A DNA stretch of 64,000 bases from an uncultured Gammaproteobacteria bacterium (GTDB taxonomy: Bacteria > Pseudomonadota > Gammaproteobacteria > Pseudomonadales > Pseudohongiellaceae), in NCBI GenBank assembly GCA_913060695.1, contig CAJXUA010000014.1:29449-93448 (forward strand). Direction: 5' to 3'. The notes beneath the pieces are model-generated. The model ran no database searches and was not told the origin of the DNA. It saw nothing but the letters and a program-made list of their open reading frames with translations. This document shows positions 7,035 through 16,173 of this stretch, one piece after another. Numbering within the stretch: the first letter of the stretch is position 1; each line of letters starts with the position of its first letter. Made by a program: the position numbers and the translations under genes.

Positions 7035-9932
7035 TTAGAAATCAGGAGTCCAATCGATAGACATCCAGAACTGACGACCCCATGGCTGCTGCAGACGACT
7101 CTCGAAACCACCGAGAATAGGCAAGCGCTGCGGCACCTGATTGAACAGGTTCCGAATACCACCACTCAAAGAAACTTCACTACCGAAGAAGTCGTTGAGG
7201 ATGTAGCCGTACTGCGCATTCACGGTCCACTGATCTTCGATAATACGATCAGCTGGGAACTTCGAGAACAGATTGTTCACCGTGTCATCGAATATCACGC
7301 TGCCCTGATAGGACGCCATCAAAGACGCGCTGTGATTACCCATGAACCAGTTGCCACGTACTTGACCCTTTGCCTTAGGCAGAGGAGGCACAACACCGCT
7401 GTTGGCATTCTGGTAACCCAAAGCGTCTTTGATACCACCGAACAGGTCTTCATACTCATAGTTGGTGAAATAAGACACGCTCAGGCCGGTCGCGAAAGTA
7501 CCCCAGTTGTCGGTAGAGAAGCGATAGTCGATTTTCGCGTCATACAGGTCGATCCACACCGTAGAGATGTTGTTCGCCTGGCGGATTACGCGTAGCACTT
7601 GGCCGCTTGTACGATCGCGGATAACACCACTGGCACCGGTATTATCTTGCGTCGCTAGCCAAGCATTCGCTGCGTTTCTTGTGGCAGAACCTGGGGTGGA
7701 GCTATAGGCCGCTTCGCTCGAACCGATCGCTTGCAGCATACGGGTAAACTGACCATTCACTGTCTCATCATTGCTCAGTGTACGGATACGGTCTGTATAC
7801 TCGATCGTCTGGTAATCCAGGCTCACGCTAAGACCATCCAACGCACCGCCCGGCTCCCAAGTAAAACCAAGATTCTGCATGTTAGACGTCTCTGGCTTCA
7901 AGTTTGGGTTACCAGATGAACAACCCGCGCCACCAGTGAGCTGTCCGCCTGTGATCTTGTCAAGGCCGAAGAATATCTCTGAACAACCTTCGTTAGGATC
8001 GTAGGGTCGTGCCTGTGTAGCGGTAGGTGCCAAGAAGCTCTCGCCCCATGAGTAACGCACTGCTAACTCAGGTGTCGCTTCCCAACGTAGAGAAACCTTA
8101 GGAGTAGTCGCGTCTAGACCGAAGTCCTTGAACTGCTCATGACGCACAGCGACTTGAGCTGCGAGAGTTTCCAGAATTGGGATTTCGAGCTCGATAAAAC
8201 CTGCCACTACCTTGTTGTAGTAAGTATCGTTGCTCGGAGGAGTATCGACGATGTTCACGTTGAAGTCAGCGCCGATTAACTCGAGCGGGTTGTTACCGAG
8301 AAACTCGGAACGATCGCGCATCTGGAATCCTGTCGCCATCTGCATAGGGCCGGCCGGTAGATCGAACAACTCGCCAGTGACAGTGGCCTCGAAGATATCC
8401 AACTCGTCTTCGTTGCTAGTTACGTTGTCGACGTTGGTGAACAACCAATCAACCACCTCCTGACTATTACGCGTTGTAGCGGCATTGTAGTAGGGGGAGC
8501 GAGGATCCGCAGAACCGAAGGGGTTCCAATATTCGTTGCCGTTTGGTCCACCTTGCCCCAAAAGTGCCTGTTGCATCTTGCCGATGTGCAATAGCTTCTC
8601 GTCCTGGTTTCGACGGTCGAACTGGCGCGAGTAGAAGGTATAACCACTCCAGCTCCCTGCCAGCTCGAAGTTTGCCTGTACCTTGTAGCGCTGCGTGTAG
8701 TACATCACTGGCTGCAGACGCGCACCTGTAATTTCCTCGAAATGGCTAGGCCAGTGCTCGGGATCTAGTAGTGTGAAGGGACGGTAGTTGTAAGGCACCA
8801 CATCGAAGCCGTAGGGGTTCGCTGGATGGCTAGCAGGCACCACTAAGGCGTTGCGGCTATTAGTGTTCTGACCATAGGTGCCTGTGTTGCGGTTCAACAC
8901 TTCACGGAAGCTATGGTTCATGGTGAGCTCGACATTTATCTTGTCGTTGGCTTCCCAGGTAACATTATTGTAAAGATTGTATTCACTGGCCTCGCCTTGC
9001 AAGTCCCACTGCGGCGTGTAGTACCAGTAACAACCCGAAGCCCCTACTGGATATCCACTCGGGCCACTGCGCTGCGCGCCAAGCGCATTCTCTTCGGGTG
9101 TGCCGAAAGTTCCACAGCTTTGATCACGCATGCTTGGGCCGACGATCGTGCCGTTATGCACCCCCCCCACTGTAGGCGTAGCATTGTTCACGCGTCGATA
9201 CTCGCCTGGATTACCTGAGGACGAGTATCCGTAGGCAACCTCTGCCGTGCGCATACGCTCATAGGTCATCAATGAGCCTTGCAGCCTCGCATCCATTGCG
9301 CCTACGTAGTTGATGCCATTGCTGAATGATTTGCCCCACAATACCGCTGCGGCATAGTCTTCAACCTGCGCTTTCTCGTCGCGCTGATAATAGGTGCGCG
9401 CCTTCACGCCATCGAATTCCTTGATTGGAATCAAGTTAACTACGCCCGCCACCGCGTCGGAGCCGTACAGTGCCGAACCGCCATCGAGCACCACTTCTAA
9501 GCGAGCAAGGGCGATGTCGGGGAACATTGTTGAAACGGTACTGTTGATGGTGCGAACGCCGTCAGCTAGGACCAGTGTTGAGTTCTCGCCAAGGCCGCGC
9601 AGGTTGAATGTGGAACCAGTAGAGTCCTGACCACCGTCTGCGCCCGCGTTTACGTTCGCTACTGTGTCTGTGTTCTGTGTGAACGTAAGGTCGCGGATGT
9701 ATTGCCCAATCGATGGGGCGCCTGACTCGTATAAATCTTCTTGAGTCACCGTCGCGACGTTCGCTTCTTGTGCGAATGCGCTATTGCGAATATAGGATCC
9801 AGTCACCACAACTTCTTCTACTTCGGCATCATTGTTCTGAGCTAGAGCCGCTGCGGGAACTCCTAAGATGGAAATGGCCATGACGGCCTGTGATAGACGA
9901 TACAATTTATTGCGCTTGAAAATAATATTCAC
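7035..9932 (-). CDS. TonB-dependent outer-membrane receptor, paralogue 2
   Basis: A 965-residue receptor that aligns end to end with the one at 1335-4250. Both have the same signal-peptide type (SQAVMAISILG...AALAQ), TonB-box-like region, plug and barrel, with long identical blocks such as NSAFAQEANVATVTQEDL and WTPDF/WTPGF at the C terminus. The start is GTG at 9932, with a good Shine-Dalgarno (AAGGGAGAAG) a few bases upstream. Differences are concentrated in parts of the barrel and predicted loops (for example around the SLVDPSCGTF / SMRDQSCGTF region), which suggests related but not identical ligands. It is convergent with the regulator at 4555. A large inverted repeat lies upstream (9963-10026). 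Confidence 0.92.
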   Translation of the reverse strand: MNIIFKRNKLYRLSQAVMAISILGVPAAALAQNNDAEVEEVVVTGSYIRNSAFAQEANVATVTQEDLYESGAPSIGQYIRDLTFTQNTDTVANVNAGADGGQDSTGSTFNLRGLGENSTLVLADGVRTINSTVSTMFPDIALARLEVVLDGGSALYGSDAVAGVVNLIPIKEFDGVKARTYYQRDEKAQVEDYAAAVLWGKSFSNGINYVGAMDARLQGSLMTYERMRTAEVAYGYSSSGNPGEYRRVNNATPTVGGVHNGTIVGPSMRDQSCGTFGTPEENALGAQRSGPSGYPVGASGCYWYYTPQWDLQGEASEYNLYNNVTWEANDKINVELTMNHSFREVLNRNTGTYGQNTNSRNALVVPASHPANPYGFDVVPYNYRPFTLLDPEHWPSHFEEITGARLQPVMYYTQRYKVQANFELAGSWSGYTFYSRQFDRRNQDEKLLHIGKMQQALLGQGGPNGNEYWNPFGSADPRSPYYNAATTRNSQEVVDWLFTNVDNVTSNEDELDIFEATVTGELFDLPAGPMQMATGFQMRDRSEFLGNNPLELIGADFNVNIVDTPPSNDTYYNKVVAGFIELEIPILETLAAQVAVRHEQFKDFGLDATTPKVSLRWEATPELAVRYSWGESFLAPTATQARPYDPNEGCSEIFFGLDKITGGQLTGGAGCSSGNPNLKPETSNMQNLGFTWEPGGALDGLSVSLDYQTIEYTDRIRTLSNDETVNGQFTRMLQAIGSSEAAYSSTPGSATRNAANAWLATQDNTGASGVIRDRTSGQVLRVIRQANNISTVWIDLYDAKIDYRFSTDNWGTFATGLSVSYFTNYEYEDLFGGIKDALGYQNANSGVVPPLPKAKGQVRGNWFMGNHSASLMASYQGSVIFDDTVNNLFSKFPADRIIEDQWTVNAQYGYILNDFFGSEVSLSGGIRNLFNQVPQRLPILGGFESRLQQPWGRQFWMSIDWTPDF

Positions 9933-10159
9933 GCGGTCTTCTCCCTTAAGTTATTTTAATTAGCGCGCACTCTTCTAAATGATAGATTACAGATTGGAAG
10001 CGTGGGTCTTACATAGAAGAGCGCGCGGGGATTGTAGGGGCTTTTTTACGGAAAGTTCAATTACAATATGTTAAATATAGGTCGTGTGTAACACTTTATA
10101 ACATTTGCAATTTTTAAATCGATAATCATTGTAGGAACCTGGCGAAGTTTAAGAGAATT
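9933..10159 (-). promoter_or_regulatory. Upstream region of TonB receptor 2 with large inverted repeat and weak Fur-like site
   Basis: An imperfect inverted repeat has arms 9963-9977 and 10014-10026: GCGCG plus CTCTTCTA on one side, TAGAAGAG plus CGCGC on the other, with a 2-base bulge and about 36 bases between. It lies 30-95 bases before the receptor start and could form a leader stem-loop or be a protein site. GATAATCATT at 10121-10130 matches one half of the Fur consensus well; the other half is poor, so iron control is only a weak suggestion. Confidence 0.35.
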
Positions 10160-11617
10160 TTATCGAACAATCTTGTGCATTTTTATGTGAGATATTCCTA
10201 CTTCATCAAACAATTCTCCAGCGCAGACATAACCAAGCTTTTCATAGAACCTTATTGCTGACTCGCGCGCATGCAAGCTGATCTCCCGCACCCCTTGCGC
10301 TATCAACTCACGCTCTACACGAGAGACCAATTCCGCACCAATTCCTTTTCCTTGAAATTTTTCAGCCACCGCCATTTGCCTTAATTTGCAATGTTTTCCG
10401 CTTATTTCTTTCGCACTTACACAGGCAATAAGTGCATTTTCCTGACCAATAATTCCGAAATGCTGCTGCTCGCTCTCACCCTCTAAATCCACTAAATCGA
10501 GCGAGCGCCCGAGCGGTTTTCGCAAAACCTCATTGCGCAACTCAAGTGCGCTCTTGTAGAGTGAAGTAGAATATTTAATCGATATTAATTCGGCATCTAA
10601 GCATTTGTTTAACGAGCCAGATGCCATTACTTCCGCCAAGAAAACTGCACTTCTCCACGCTCCTTCCACTTTCGCCTCATTGAGCCAATCTCCACATAAC
10701 CCAAGCCCAATTTCGGCATCCCAGAGATACTGTCGACCGAGCAACTGTTCTGTATCTGCATAACGCCAACGATGCGCTTCACTTTCACGCACCAAAGCGG
10801 GGCAAATAATTTGCAGAGCCTCAATAAGCATTTCGATTATTTCGTTCCGATGTGTTTCGAGATGAGCCTCGCTCCACTTTGGGGTCGCGTGTAACAACCA
10901 CATATTATGGCCTTGCCTCTGCGGCTTGCTAAGATTACGCGCGAGCCAGCGAATAGGACCGGAGTTCACGAAAGCCGCATCGAAACCAGGGTCGAAAGAT
11001 TCATCGCAACGCATCATGAGAGCCCACGTAGGACGCATCCGCACACTAGCGACTAATTCTCGCAATGGGCTACTAATTTGACTCAATAGTTCCTTTGCTT
11101 GTGGTGCCGGCAAGGCGAGAACTAATGCATCATAGAGCCGGTCTTGCCACCCCTGCCCCGTTATATGCAAGCGCCAACCTTCAGGCTCACGCTTCAAAAT
11201 ATCTACATGGCTTTCGAGTTGCACTGGCAGCGACGCAGCCAAGAATTGCGCAGGTGCAGTCATACTGGGCACCCCTACGTAACGCTTTGTGCTCGCACCC
11301 GTTTCTCGCCACGGGCTCTCAGGGCTATCAATGACATGCATCCGTGCGGTCCAAAGCCCGGCAACGCCTGCGGCCTCCCAGCGCAGCAACTCCTCTCGAA
11401 ACGCAGCACTTTGGGCCGTGAAATATTGCGCGCCATGATCACATTGCCAAGAAGGACCACGCCGGGTACTCATTCGCCCCCCAACGCCTGCGCTCTTGTC
11501 GAAAACTTGCACATCCAAGCCCTTCGCCTGCAACTGTACGGCACAAGTCAGACCTGCTATTCCAGCGCCTATGATCGCGACACTAGCTCCTGCTTCAATC
11601 TTATCCTGCACTGGCAT
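10160..11617 (-). CDS. Renalase-like FAD/NAD(P) oxidoreductase fused to a C-terminal GNAT acetyltransferase
   Basis: A single uninterrupted 485-residue frame with two domains. Residues about 10-335 are a renalase-type flavin amine oxidase (COG3380-like): Rossmann motif VAIIGAGIAGLTCAVQL, then FDKSAGVGGRMSTRR and CDHGAQYFTA, and a C-terminal FAD motif around LCGDWLNEAKVEGAW. Residues about 343-485 are a GNAT domain with the acetyl-CoA motif FQGKGIGAELV near residue 424 and RESAIRFYEKLGY at the end. The usual renalase-like protein stops after the first part. The start is ATG at 11617 with AGAGGA just upstream. The substrates are unknown; the fusion suggests that an amine or cofactor-derived product is oxidised and acetylated in the same pathway (inference). 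It is divergent from the SRAP gene. Confidence 0.85.
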   Translation of the reverse strand: MPVQDKIEAGASVAIIGAGIAGLTCAVQLQAKGLDVQVFDKSAGVGGRMSTRRGPSWQCDHGAQYFTAQSAAFREELLRWEAAGVAGLWTARMHVIDSPESPWRETGASTKRYVGVPSMTAPAQFLAASLPVQLESHVDILKREPEGWRLHITGQGWQDRLYDALVLALPAPQAKELLSQISSPLRELVASVRMRPTWALMMRCDESFDPGFDAAFVNSGPIRWLARNLSKPQRQGHNMWLLHATPKWSEAHLETHRNEIIEMLIEALQIICPALVRESEAHRWRYADTEQLLGRQYLWDAEIGLGLCGDWLNEAKVEGAWRSAVFLAEVMASGSLNKCLDAELISIKYSTSLYKSALELRNEVLRKPLGRSLDLVDLEGESEQQHFGIIGQENALIACVSAKEISGKHCKLRQMAVAEKFQGKGIGAELVSRVERELIAQGVREISLHARESAIRFYEKLGYVCAGELFDEVGISHIKMHKIVR

Positions 11618-11687
11618 TGTCCTCTGTGTTTAGCGTTTGTATGATCATAGCCCTTTAGGCACTAACGATCAGCCGACTGGAGACACT

Positions 11688-12389
11688 ATGTGCGGCCGCT
11701 TCAACGTTATCGATTCGCCACAAGTACGTTTATTGGTCGATGTACTCGGCATAGAGTTAGGCGCGCTGCGCTTTAGTGCCGACGTAGCACCCGGCGCGCA
11801 GATATCGATCGTGCGTCAGACTGCTAGTGGTCGGGCCCTTGTCGATGCGTTGTGGTGGCTAATGCTAGACCCCGCAACCCTAAAGCCCAATTACCAGTAC
11901 GCCAGCTTTAATAGCCGCTCGGACAAGCTCGACAGCAAACAGGCCCTTGCCTTTAAGCCTTATCGCGAGAGTCGTTGCATCATTCCGGCCAGCGCCTTCG
12001 TAGAGGGACTAGGGGACCGTAAGACCTATCATAAGATCGAGCTAGTAGATCAAGCGATTGCCTTCGGCGGGCTCTGCAAGCATTACCTCAACGAGCGCAC
12101 AGGAGAGTCCGTATTCTCCGCCAGTATCATTACTCTGGGGCCGCTCACGCAGTGGGAGTCGATTCACCCAAAGTCGATGCCTCTTATGCTACCTGCCCAA
12201 GACAAGGCATTGATCGACGATTGGCTCGACCCGGAGTTTCGCGATGTTAGCCGATTCCAGAGTTTACTAATCCCCCGGGTCAGCGCGCCACAACGAATAA
12301 CGCCTATCGGCAGACCCAGCAAATGGGACCCGAAAGGCGATCCTTGGATCCTGAGCGCGAGCGATGCGGACTTGGGTCAAAGCGACTGA
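11688..12389 (+). CDS. yedK: SOS response-associated peptidase (SRAP; YedK/HMCES family)
   Basis: The protein begins MCGRFNVID; after Met removal the N-terminal Cys forms a thiazolidine cross-link with abasic sites in single-stranded DNA. This fixes the start at ATG 11688, preceded by CTGGAG with 5-base spacing; the longer frame from 11637 would bury the Cys. Family motifs are present: FNSRSD, RCIIPASAFVEG with the active-site Glu, and HPKSMPLML with the His. Its 233 residues match the family. It shields abasic sites at replication forks. A gap of only 70 bases separates it from the divergent oxidoreductase. I see no LexA box upstream. Confidence 0.93.
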   Translation: MCGRFNVIDSPQVRLLVDVLGIELGALRFSADVAPGAQISIVRQTASGRALVDALWWLMLDPATLKPNYQYASFNSRSDKLDSKQALAFKPYRESRCIIPASAFVEGLGDRKTYHKIELVDQAIAFGGLCKHYLNERTGESVFSASIITLGPLTQWESIHPKSMPLMLPAQDKALIDDWLDPEFRDVSRFQSLLIPRVSAPQRITPIGRPSKWDPKGDPWILSASDADLGQSD

Positions 12390-12538
12390 GGGTAATTGGC
12401 TTCATCTTTGAACGCGGTAACTGGTATATTGCCTTCCTATAAGTTTTCAAAATTCCAAGAACTACCAAGCAAGCTTACTCGTCGCAGCAAGAGATCAATA
12501 TTGGTCTCGAACTTCGGCAACTAAAGGAGACACCGCCA

Positions 12539-14209
12539 ATGCGCAGATCCAACACTCTATTGAGTACCGCTATCGCCCTGCTGATGCTACAAAACCCTGC
12601 CTCGGCTCAAGACGGCGACGGCCCACTAGCCATCATGATTCCCGGCGGTGGCAGCTACTCCCGCACTATCTCAACGAATTCAGAACAGGCGCAGGCATTC
12701 TTCGATCAAGGCCTGCGCATGGCGTGGAGCTTCTATTTCCCGGAGTCAATCGCCTCCTATCAAGAGGCATCGCGCTTAGACCCCGATAGCCCCATGCCCT
12801 ACTTCGGCCTAGCCCACGCAGCGGGCCCTAACCCCAACAGCCGCTACCAAGGTCTGCCCGACGATCCACAGGGTTCAGGCCTAGCCGCCATTCGCCAGGC
12901 ATTAGCCTTGGCCAATAATGGCACGCCGAAAGAGCGCGACATGATCAATACCTTGTTCGTTCTCTATAACATGGACGCGATTCCTGACTCCAAAGAGCGC
13001 GATGCGGCCTACGTAGACGCTCTGCGCGCACTGAAAACCAAATACCCGAATGACCCTGACATTCACACTATTTTCGCCGAAGCCTATATGAACACCACGC
13101 GCTGGGATTACTGGCTCCCCGATGGCACCGCCAAACTCGGTACCGCAGAGGCACAGGAAGCATTAGAGACCGCGATGCGTCTAGAACACGATCACCCAGG
13201 CGCTAACCATCTCTATATTCACCTAATGGAAGGCTCTGCCCAGCCCGAGCTCGCGATGCCTGCCGCACAGAAACTCGAGTCTATCGTGCCTATCTCGGGC
13301 CACATGGTGCATATGCCCGGCCATATCTACCTGCGCGTTGGTGAATATGAGAAGGCCATCGACATCAACGAGCGCTCGCAAATAGTAGACAAGCAATTCG
13401 CGGAGATCTGGGGCAATACCAACTTCCCTAACATCGGTACCTATGGACTCTCCCATAAGTCGCACGCACCACACGCACTAGACTTCGTTCGTTACGCGAA
13501 TATGCTGCAGGGCAACTACGCAAACTCCTTGGCGGCTGCCGACGAGGGTGCCGCAAGCGTTGGTGTCGCCGTTGAATCCGTGAACCGTGGACAGAAACGC
13601 GTTGCACACACTTGGATCGTCGACAAGGTCTTCGGCAAATGGGACAAGATACTTGCGAGCGAGCAAAGCCACGGCGGCACACCCTATCTCGACGGCATGT
13701 GGAGCTATGTCACCGGCAGCGCCCTCGTAGCTACAGGCCAGATGACAGCAGCAGAGACTGCGCTGAGCAATATTCGCAGGCAGTCCGAGAACCCCGATGC
13801 GGACACAAGCGGCGTCGGCCCCACTCCCGCATCTCATATATTGCGGCTGGCAGGATACGCATTAGAGGGTGAGATCAAAGAGGCCAATGGCGATCTCGAA
13901 GGCGCAATTGAAGCCTATAAGATGGCCATCGAATTACAGGATGCCTCTAACTACACCGAGCCACCAGACTGGTCTCAATCGATTCGTCTATATCTCGGCG
14001 CTGCACTCCTAGAGGCAGGGCGGCCTGAAGAGGCGGAGGCGGTATACAGGAAGGACATGGAGTGGAATCAACAGAACGGCTGGGCAACTTTCGGCTTGGC
14101 GCAGGCATTAGAGGCACAGGGCAAGCATCAAGAGGCCGTCATAACACACCGGCAGTTTGATTCGCTGTGGCGCAATGCAGATGTCACACTCGTTCGTTCA
14201 CGCCTATAA
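12539..14209 (+). CDS. Secreted tetratricopeptide-repeat protein
   Basis: A 556-residue protein with a signal peptide (about residues 1-23, ending ASAQ) and several TPR-type helical pairs, for example EQAQAFFDQGLRMAWSFYFPES, AQEALETAMRLEHDHPGANH, GEYEKAIDINERSQ and GAIEAYKMAIELQD. HMPGHIYLRVGEY around residue 258 is conserved-looking and His-rich. Proteins of this type are annotated only as TPR-containing; no enzymatic function is evident. The Shine-Dalgarno is AAAGGAG. The alpha/beta hydrolase follows 17 bases after the stop, so the two are probably one operon whose products act outside the cytoplasm. Confidence 0.85.
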   Translation: MRRSNTLLSTAIALLMLQNPASAQDGDGPLAIMIPGGGSYSRTISTNSEQAQAFFDQGLRMAWSFYFPESIASYQEASRLDPDSPMPYFGLAHAAGPNPNSRYQGLPDDPQGSGLAAIRQALALANNGTPKERDMINTLFVLYNMDAIPDSKERDAAYVDALRALKTKYPNDPDIHTIFAEAYMNTTRWDYWLPDGTAKLGTAEAQEALETAMRLEHDHPGANHLYIHLMEGSAQPELAMPAAQKLESIVPISGHMVHMPGHIYLRVGEYEKAIDINERSQIVDKQFAEIWGNTNFPNIGTYGLSHKSHAPHALDFVRYANMLQGNYANSLAAADEGAASVGVAVESVNRGQKRVAHTWIVDKVFGKWDKILASEQSHGGTPYLDGMWSYVTGSALVATGQMTAAETALSNIRRQSENPDADTSGVGPTPASHILRLAGYALEGEIKEANGDLEGAIEAYKMAIELQDASNYTEPPDWSQSIRLYLGAALLEAGRPEEAEAVYRKDMEWNQQNGWATFGLAQALEAQGKHQEAVITHRQFDSLWRNADVTLVRSRL

Positions 14210-14226
14210 GCCTTGAGGGTCGCTCC

Positions 14227-15144
14227 GTGCTCAATGCCACACTGTATGCTCGCTTAGCTTTCGGCCTTGTCTTGTTCGCGCTCGCGCAGTTCAGCGCGGC
14301 GCAGGACAGTGATGCCGTCCGCCATACAGTGATGGCCGACGGCCACCCACTAGCGGTTTGGGAGAAGTCCGTACCCAACCCGAAAGGGCATATCCTGCTG
14401 CATCACGGCAGAACATGGAGCTCCATTCCGGATTTCGACTTACAAGTTCCGGGTGAATCTCTGTCTTTGATGGACGGCTTCAATGAGCTGGGTTACAGCG
14501 CCTGGGCCATGGATGCCCGAGGTTATGGAGCTACACCTCGAGACAGCAGTGGCTGGACGACGCCAGACCGAGCGGCAATGGATATGGCCACAGTGTTGAG
14601 TTGGCTGGAGACCCGCAATGGCGCCAAGACGAACGTTTGGGGTTGGTCCTATGGCTCGATGGTGGCGCAGCTTACTGCACAGCGTTTTCCGGAGGGAATT
14701 CGCAGCTTGATTCTGTTCGGCTATCCGACAGACCCTGACGTGAAGATTCCGGAGCAACAGAGCCTTGCCGCGCCGGAGGAACGCATCAATACGGCAGAGG
14801 CGGCCGCATCGGATTTCATAGTGCCAGGTTCGATAAGCCAACACGCGATTGACGTGTATGTCGCTGCCGCTCTCGCAGCGGACCCGGTACGCGCAGATTG
14901 GAATCAGCTGCACCAATGGAATGCACTAGATGGCGCAGCACTGACAGTGCCGACTCTTTTACTGCAAGGGGAGTTTGACCCTCTGGCCAATACCGACGCC
15001 CATGCACGCTTGTTCGTCGCAATCGCGAACCCCAACAAGCAATGGACAGTTTTAGCCGGAGGCGATCATGCGGCTTTGCTCGAGACACCGCGTGCACGCC
15101 TGATTAAAGCCACTATAGATTTCCTACAATGGCTTGATCAGTAG
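14227..15144 (+). CDS. Secreted alpha/beta hydrolase
   Basis: A 305-residue alpha/beta-hydrolase. The catalytic triad can be read: nucleophile elbow GWSYGS (Ser near residue 143), Asp in GEFDPLAN and His in GGDHAALLETP, with an oxyanion-hole motif HHGRTWS. The start is set to GTG 14227: GAGGG lies 7 bases upstream and the protein then opens with a signal peptide (MLNATLYARLAFGLVLFALA...SAAQ); the longer frame from 14167 overlaps the TPR gene and hides the signal. The substrate, an ester or amide, is unknown. It is probably cotranscribed with the TPR protein. Confidence 0.87.
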   Translation: MLNATLYARLAFGLVLFALAQFSAAQDSDAVRHTVMADGHPLAVWEKSVPNPKGHILLHHGRTWSSIPDFDLQVPGESLSLMDGFNELGYSAWAMDARGYGATPRDSSGWTTPDRAAMDMATVLSWLETRNGAKTNVWGWSYGSMVAQLTAQRFPEGIRSLILFGYPTDPDVKIPEQQSLAAPEERINTAEAAASDFIVPGSISQHAIDVYVAAALAADPVRADWNQLHQWNALDGAALTVPTLLLQGEFDPLANTDAHARLFVAIANPNKQWTVLAGGDHAALLETPRARLIKATIDFLQWLDQ

Positions 15145-15183
15145 TCCGTACTAGAAATTACCACGAACCTTGAAGGCGAAACG

Positions 15184-15204
15184 TCTGCTCCGTATTGGAG
15201 CAGA
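15184..15204 (+). other. Hairpin after alpha/beta hydrolase
   Basis: TCTGCTCC and GGAGCAGA form a perfect 8-bp stem around GTATT, 39 bases after the hydrolase stop. It has no T-run, so it is at best a transcript-end structure or partial terminator before the cytochrome b561 gene. Confidence 0.45.
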
Positions 15205-15288
15205 TGAATTCGATCTCCTTCAACACGTCATTACGAATGCTACCTTCGTTGAATCCTTATGCTTTACTCGGCGACAAGAGGAGAGGAA

Positions 15289-15831
15289 ATGCAATATCCA
15301 AGTAGCTGGCGGGCCCTTCATTGGGTCATTGCGCTGTGTGTGATGAGCTTGATCCCAATAGGCTTATGGATCGTGGCGCGTACCGAAGCCAATCTCTGGG
15401 ACGATCTCACCAATTTGCTGTACGGCATCCATAAGGCCATGGGCTTTACGGTACTATTATTGATGGGCCTTCGAGTCGCCTTCAAAGTCTTCTATAAAAG
15501 CCCTGCCTATCCAGATTCCATGAGCCGCAAGCAGATCATCGCCGCCAAGGGCCTGCACCATCTTTTTTACGTCCTACTGATAGCGGTGCCTCTACTAGGC
15601 TGGGCTGGCGTCACGGCATTCCCTGCATTGATTGTCTTCCCAGGCTTCGATCTGCCCGGTTTTCCCGGAGTTCCTCAGAACGAAGCGCTGGCCCAGAGGC
15701 TGTTTCAGATTCACGGTACGCTGGCGATTCTACTGGCCTTTTTGGTGCTCGGGCACATAGGGGCAGCCCTGCGACACCTTGTCCTATTAAAGGATAGAGT
15801 GTTTCAGCGCATGTGGTTTAAGCGGAGATAG
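15289..15831 (+). CDS. Cytochrome b561 family protein
   Basis: A 180-residue integral membrane b-type cytochrome with four hydrophobic helices. His residues expected as haem ligands are in RALHWVIAL (helix 1), YGIHKAMGF (helix 2), KGLHHLFYV (helix 3) and IHGTLAIL/LGHIGAAL (helix 4). Family members pass electrons between ubiquinol or superoxide and a periplasmic partner. The start at ATG 15289 is supported by AAGAGGAGAGG just upstream; the frame opening at 15259 has no such site. It stands alone between a weak hairpin and a strong terminator, so it is probably monocistronic. Confidence 0.92.
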   Translation: MQYPSSWRALHWVIALCVMSLIPIGLWIVARTEANLWDDLTNLLYGIHKAMGFTVLLLMGLRVAFKVFYKSPAYPDSMSRKQIIAAKGLHHLFYVLLIAVPLLGWAGVTAFPALIVFPGFDLPGFPGVPQNEALAQRLFQIHGTLAILLAFLVLGHIGAALRHLVLLKDRVFQRMWFKRR

Positions 15832-15845
15832 TCGCGGAGATAGTC
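15822..15845 (+). repeat. 12-bp tandem duplication at the end of cytochrome b561
   Basis: GCGGAGATAGTC occurs twice in direct succession. The first copy contains the TAG stop of the cytochrome gene, the second lies outside. It is probably a replication-slippage duplication without function. Confidence 0.8.
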
Positions 15846-15935
15846 AAAGTGGATGAGTTAAACAATGAAGACTGTGATCTGAAGCTAAAGCTTCTCCGTA
15901 ACTATGGATGCTACTCATTGTTGTTCATGTACTTT

Positions 15936-15972
15936 AAGTGAGGCCATTACTATTCTGGCTTCACTTTTTTTT
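15936..15972 (+). terminator. Intrinsic terminator after cytochrome b561
   Basis: An 11-bp stem (15936-15946 with 15956-15966, one G-T pair) with a 9-base loop is followed by a run of eight T (15965-15972). It is about 105 bases after the stop of cytochrome b561. The rest of the 15832-16173 gap has a small GAAGC/GCTTC hairpin at 15881-15894 and the inverted repeat at 16036-16070, but no gene. Confidence 0.88.
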
Positions 15973-16035
15973 GCCCGCAAAATCTGTGTTGAGACCTGCG
16001 GGGCAATATAGAGCATCGAATTAGAGTGGGATTAA

Positions 16036-16070
16036 CTGAGTCAGAAGAAGTACTTAAGCTCCTGACTCAG
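16036..16070. repeat. 9-bp inverted repeat CTGAGTCAG...CTGACTCAG
   Basis: Perfect arms 16036-16044 and 16062-16070 enclose a segment containing AAGTACTT. It lies about 100 bases beyond the stop of the minus-strand TonB-C gene. With no T-run it is not a classical terminator; it could stabilise the 3' end of that transcript. Confidence 0.5.
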
Positions 16071-16173
16071 CGAGTCTCTTTGATCATTGCAATCCCGTGT
16101 ATCTAATTCTTGTTCTTCGATCGTGGGCTGATACTCGTAGTCGCAAACTCTGCGATTACTCGGGTCTTGCAAA

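Noticed and set aside
10115..10133. Fur box before TonB receptor 2
   Set aside because: Only one half (GATAATCATT) fits; the other half is poor and the site is about 190 bases from the start. It is kept only as a weak note, not as a feature.
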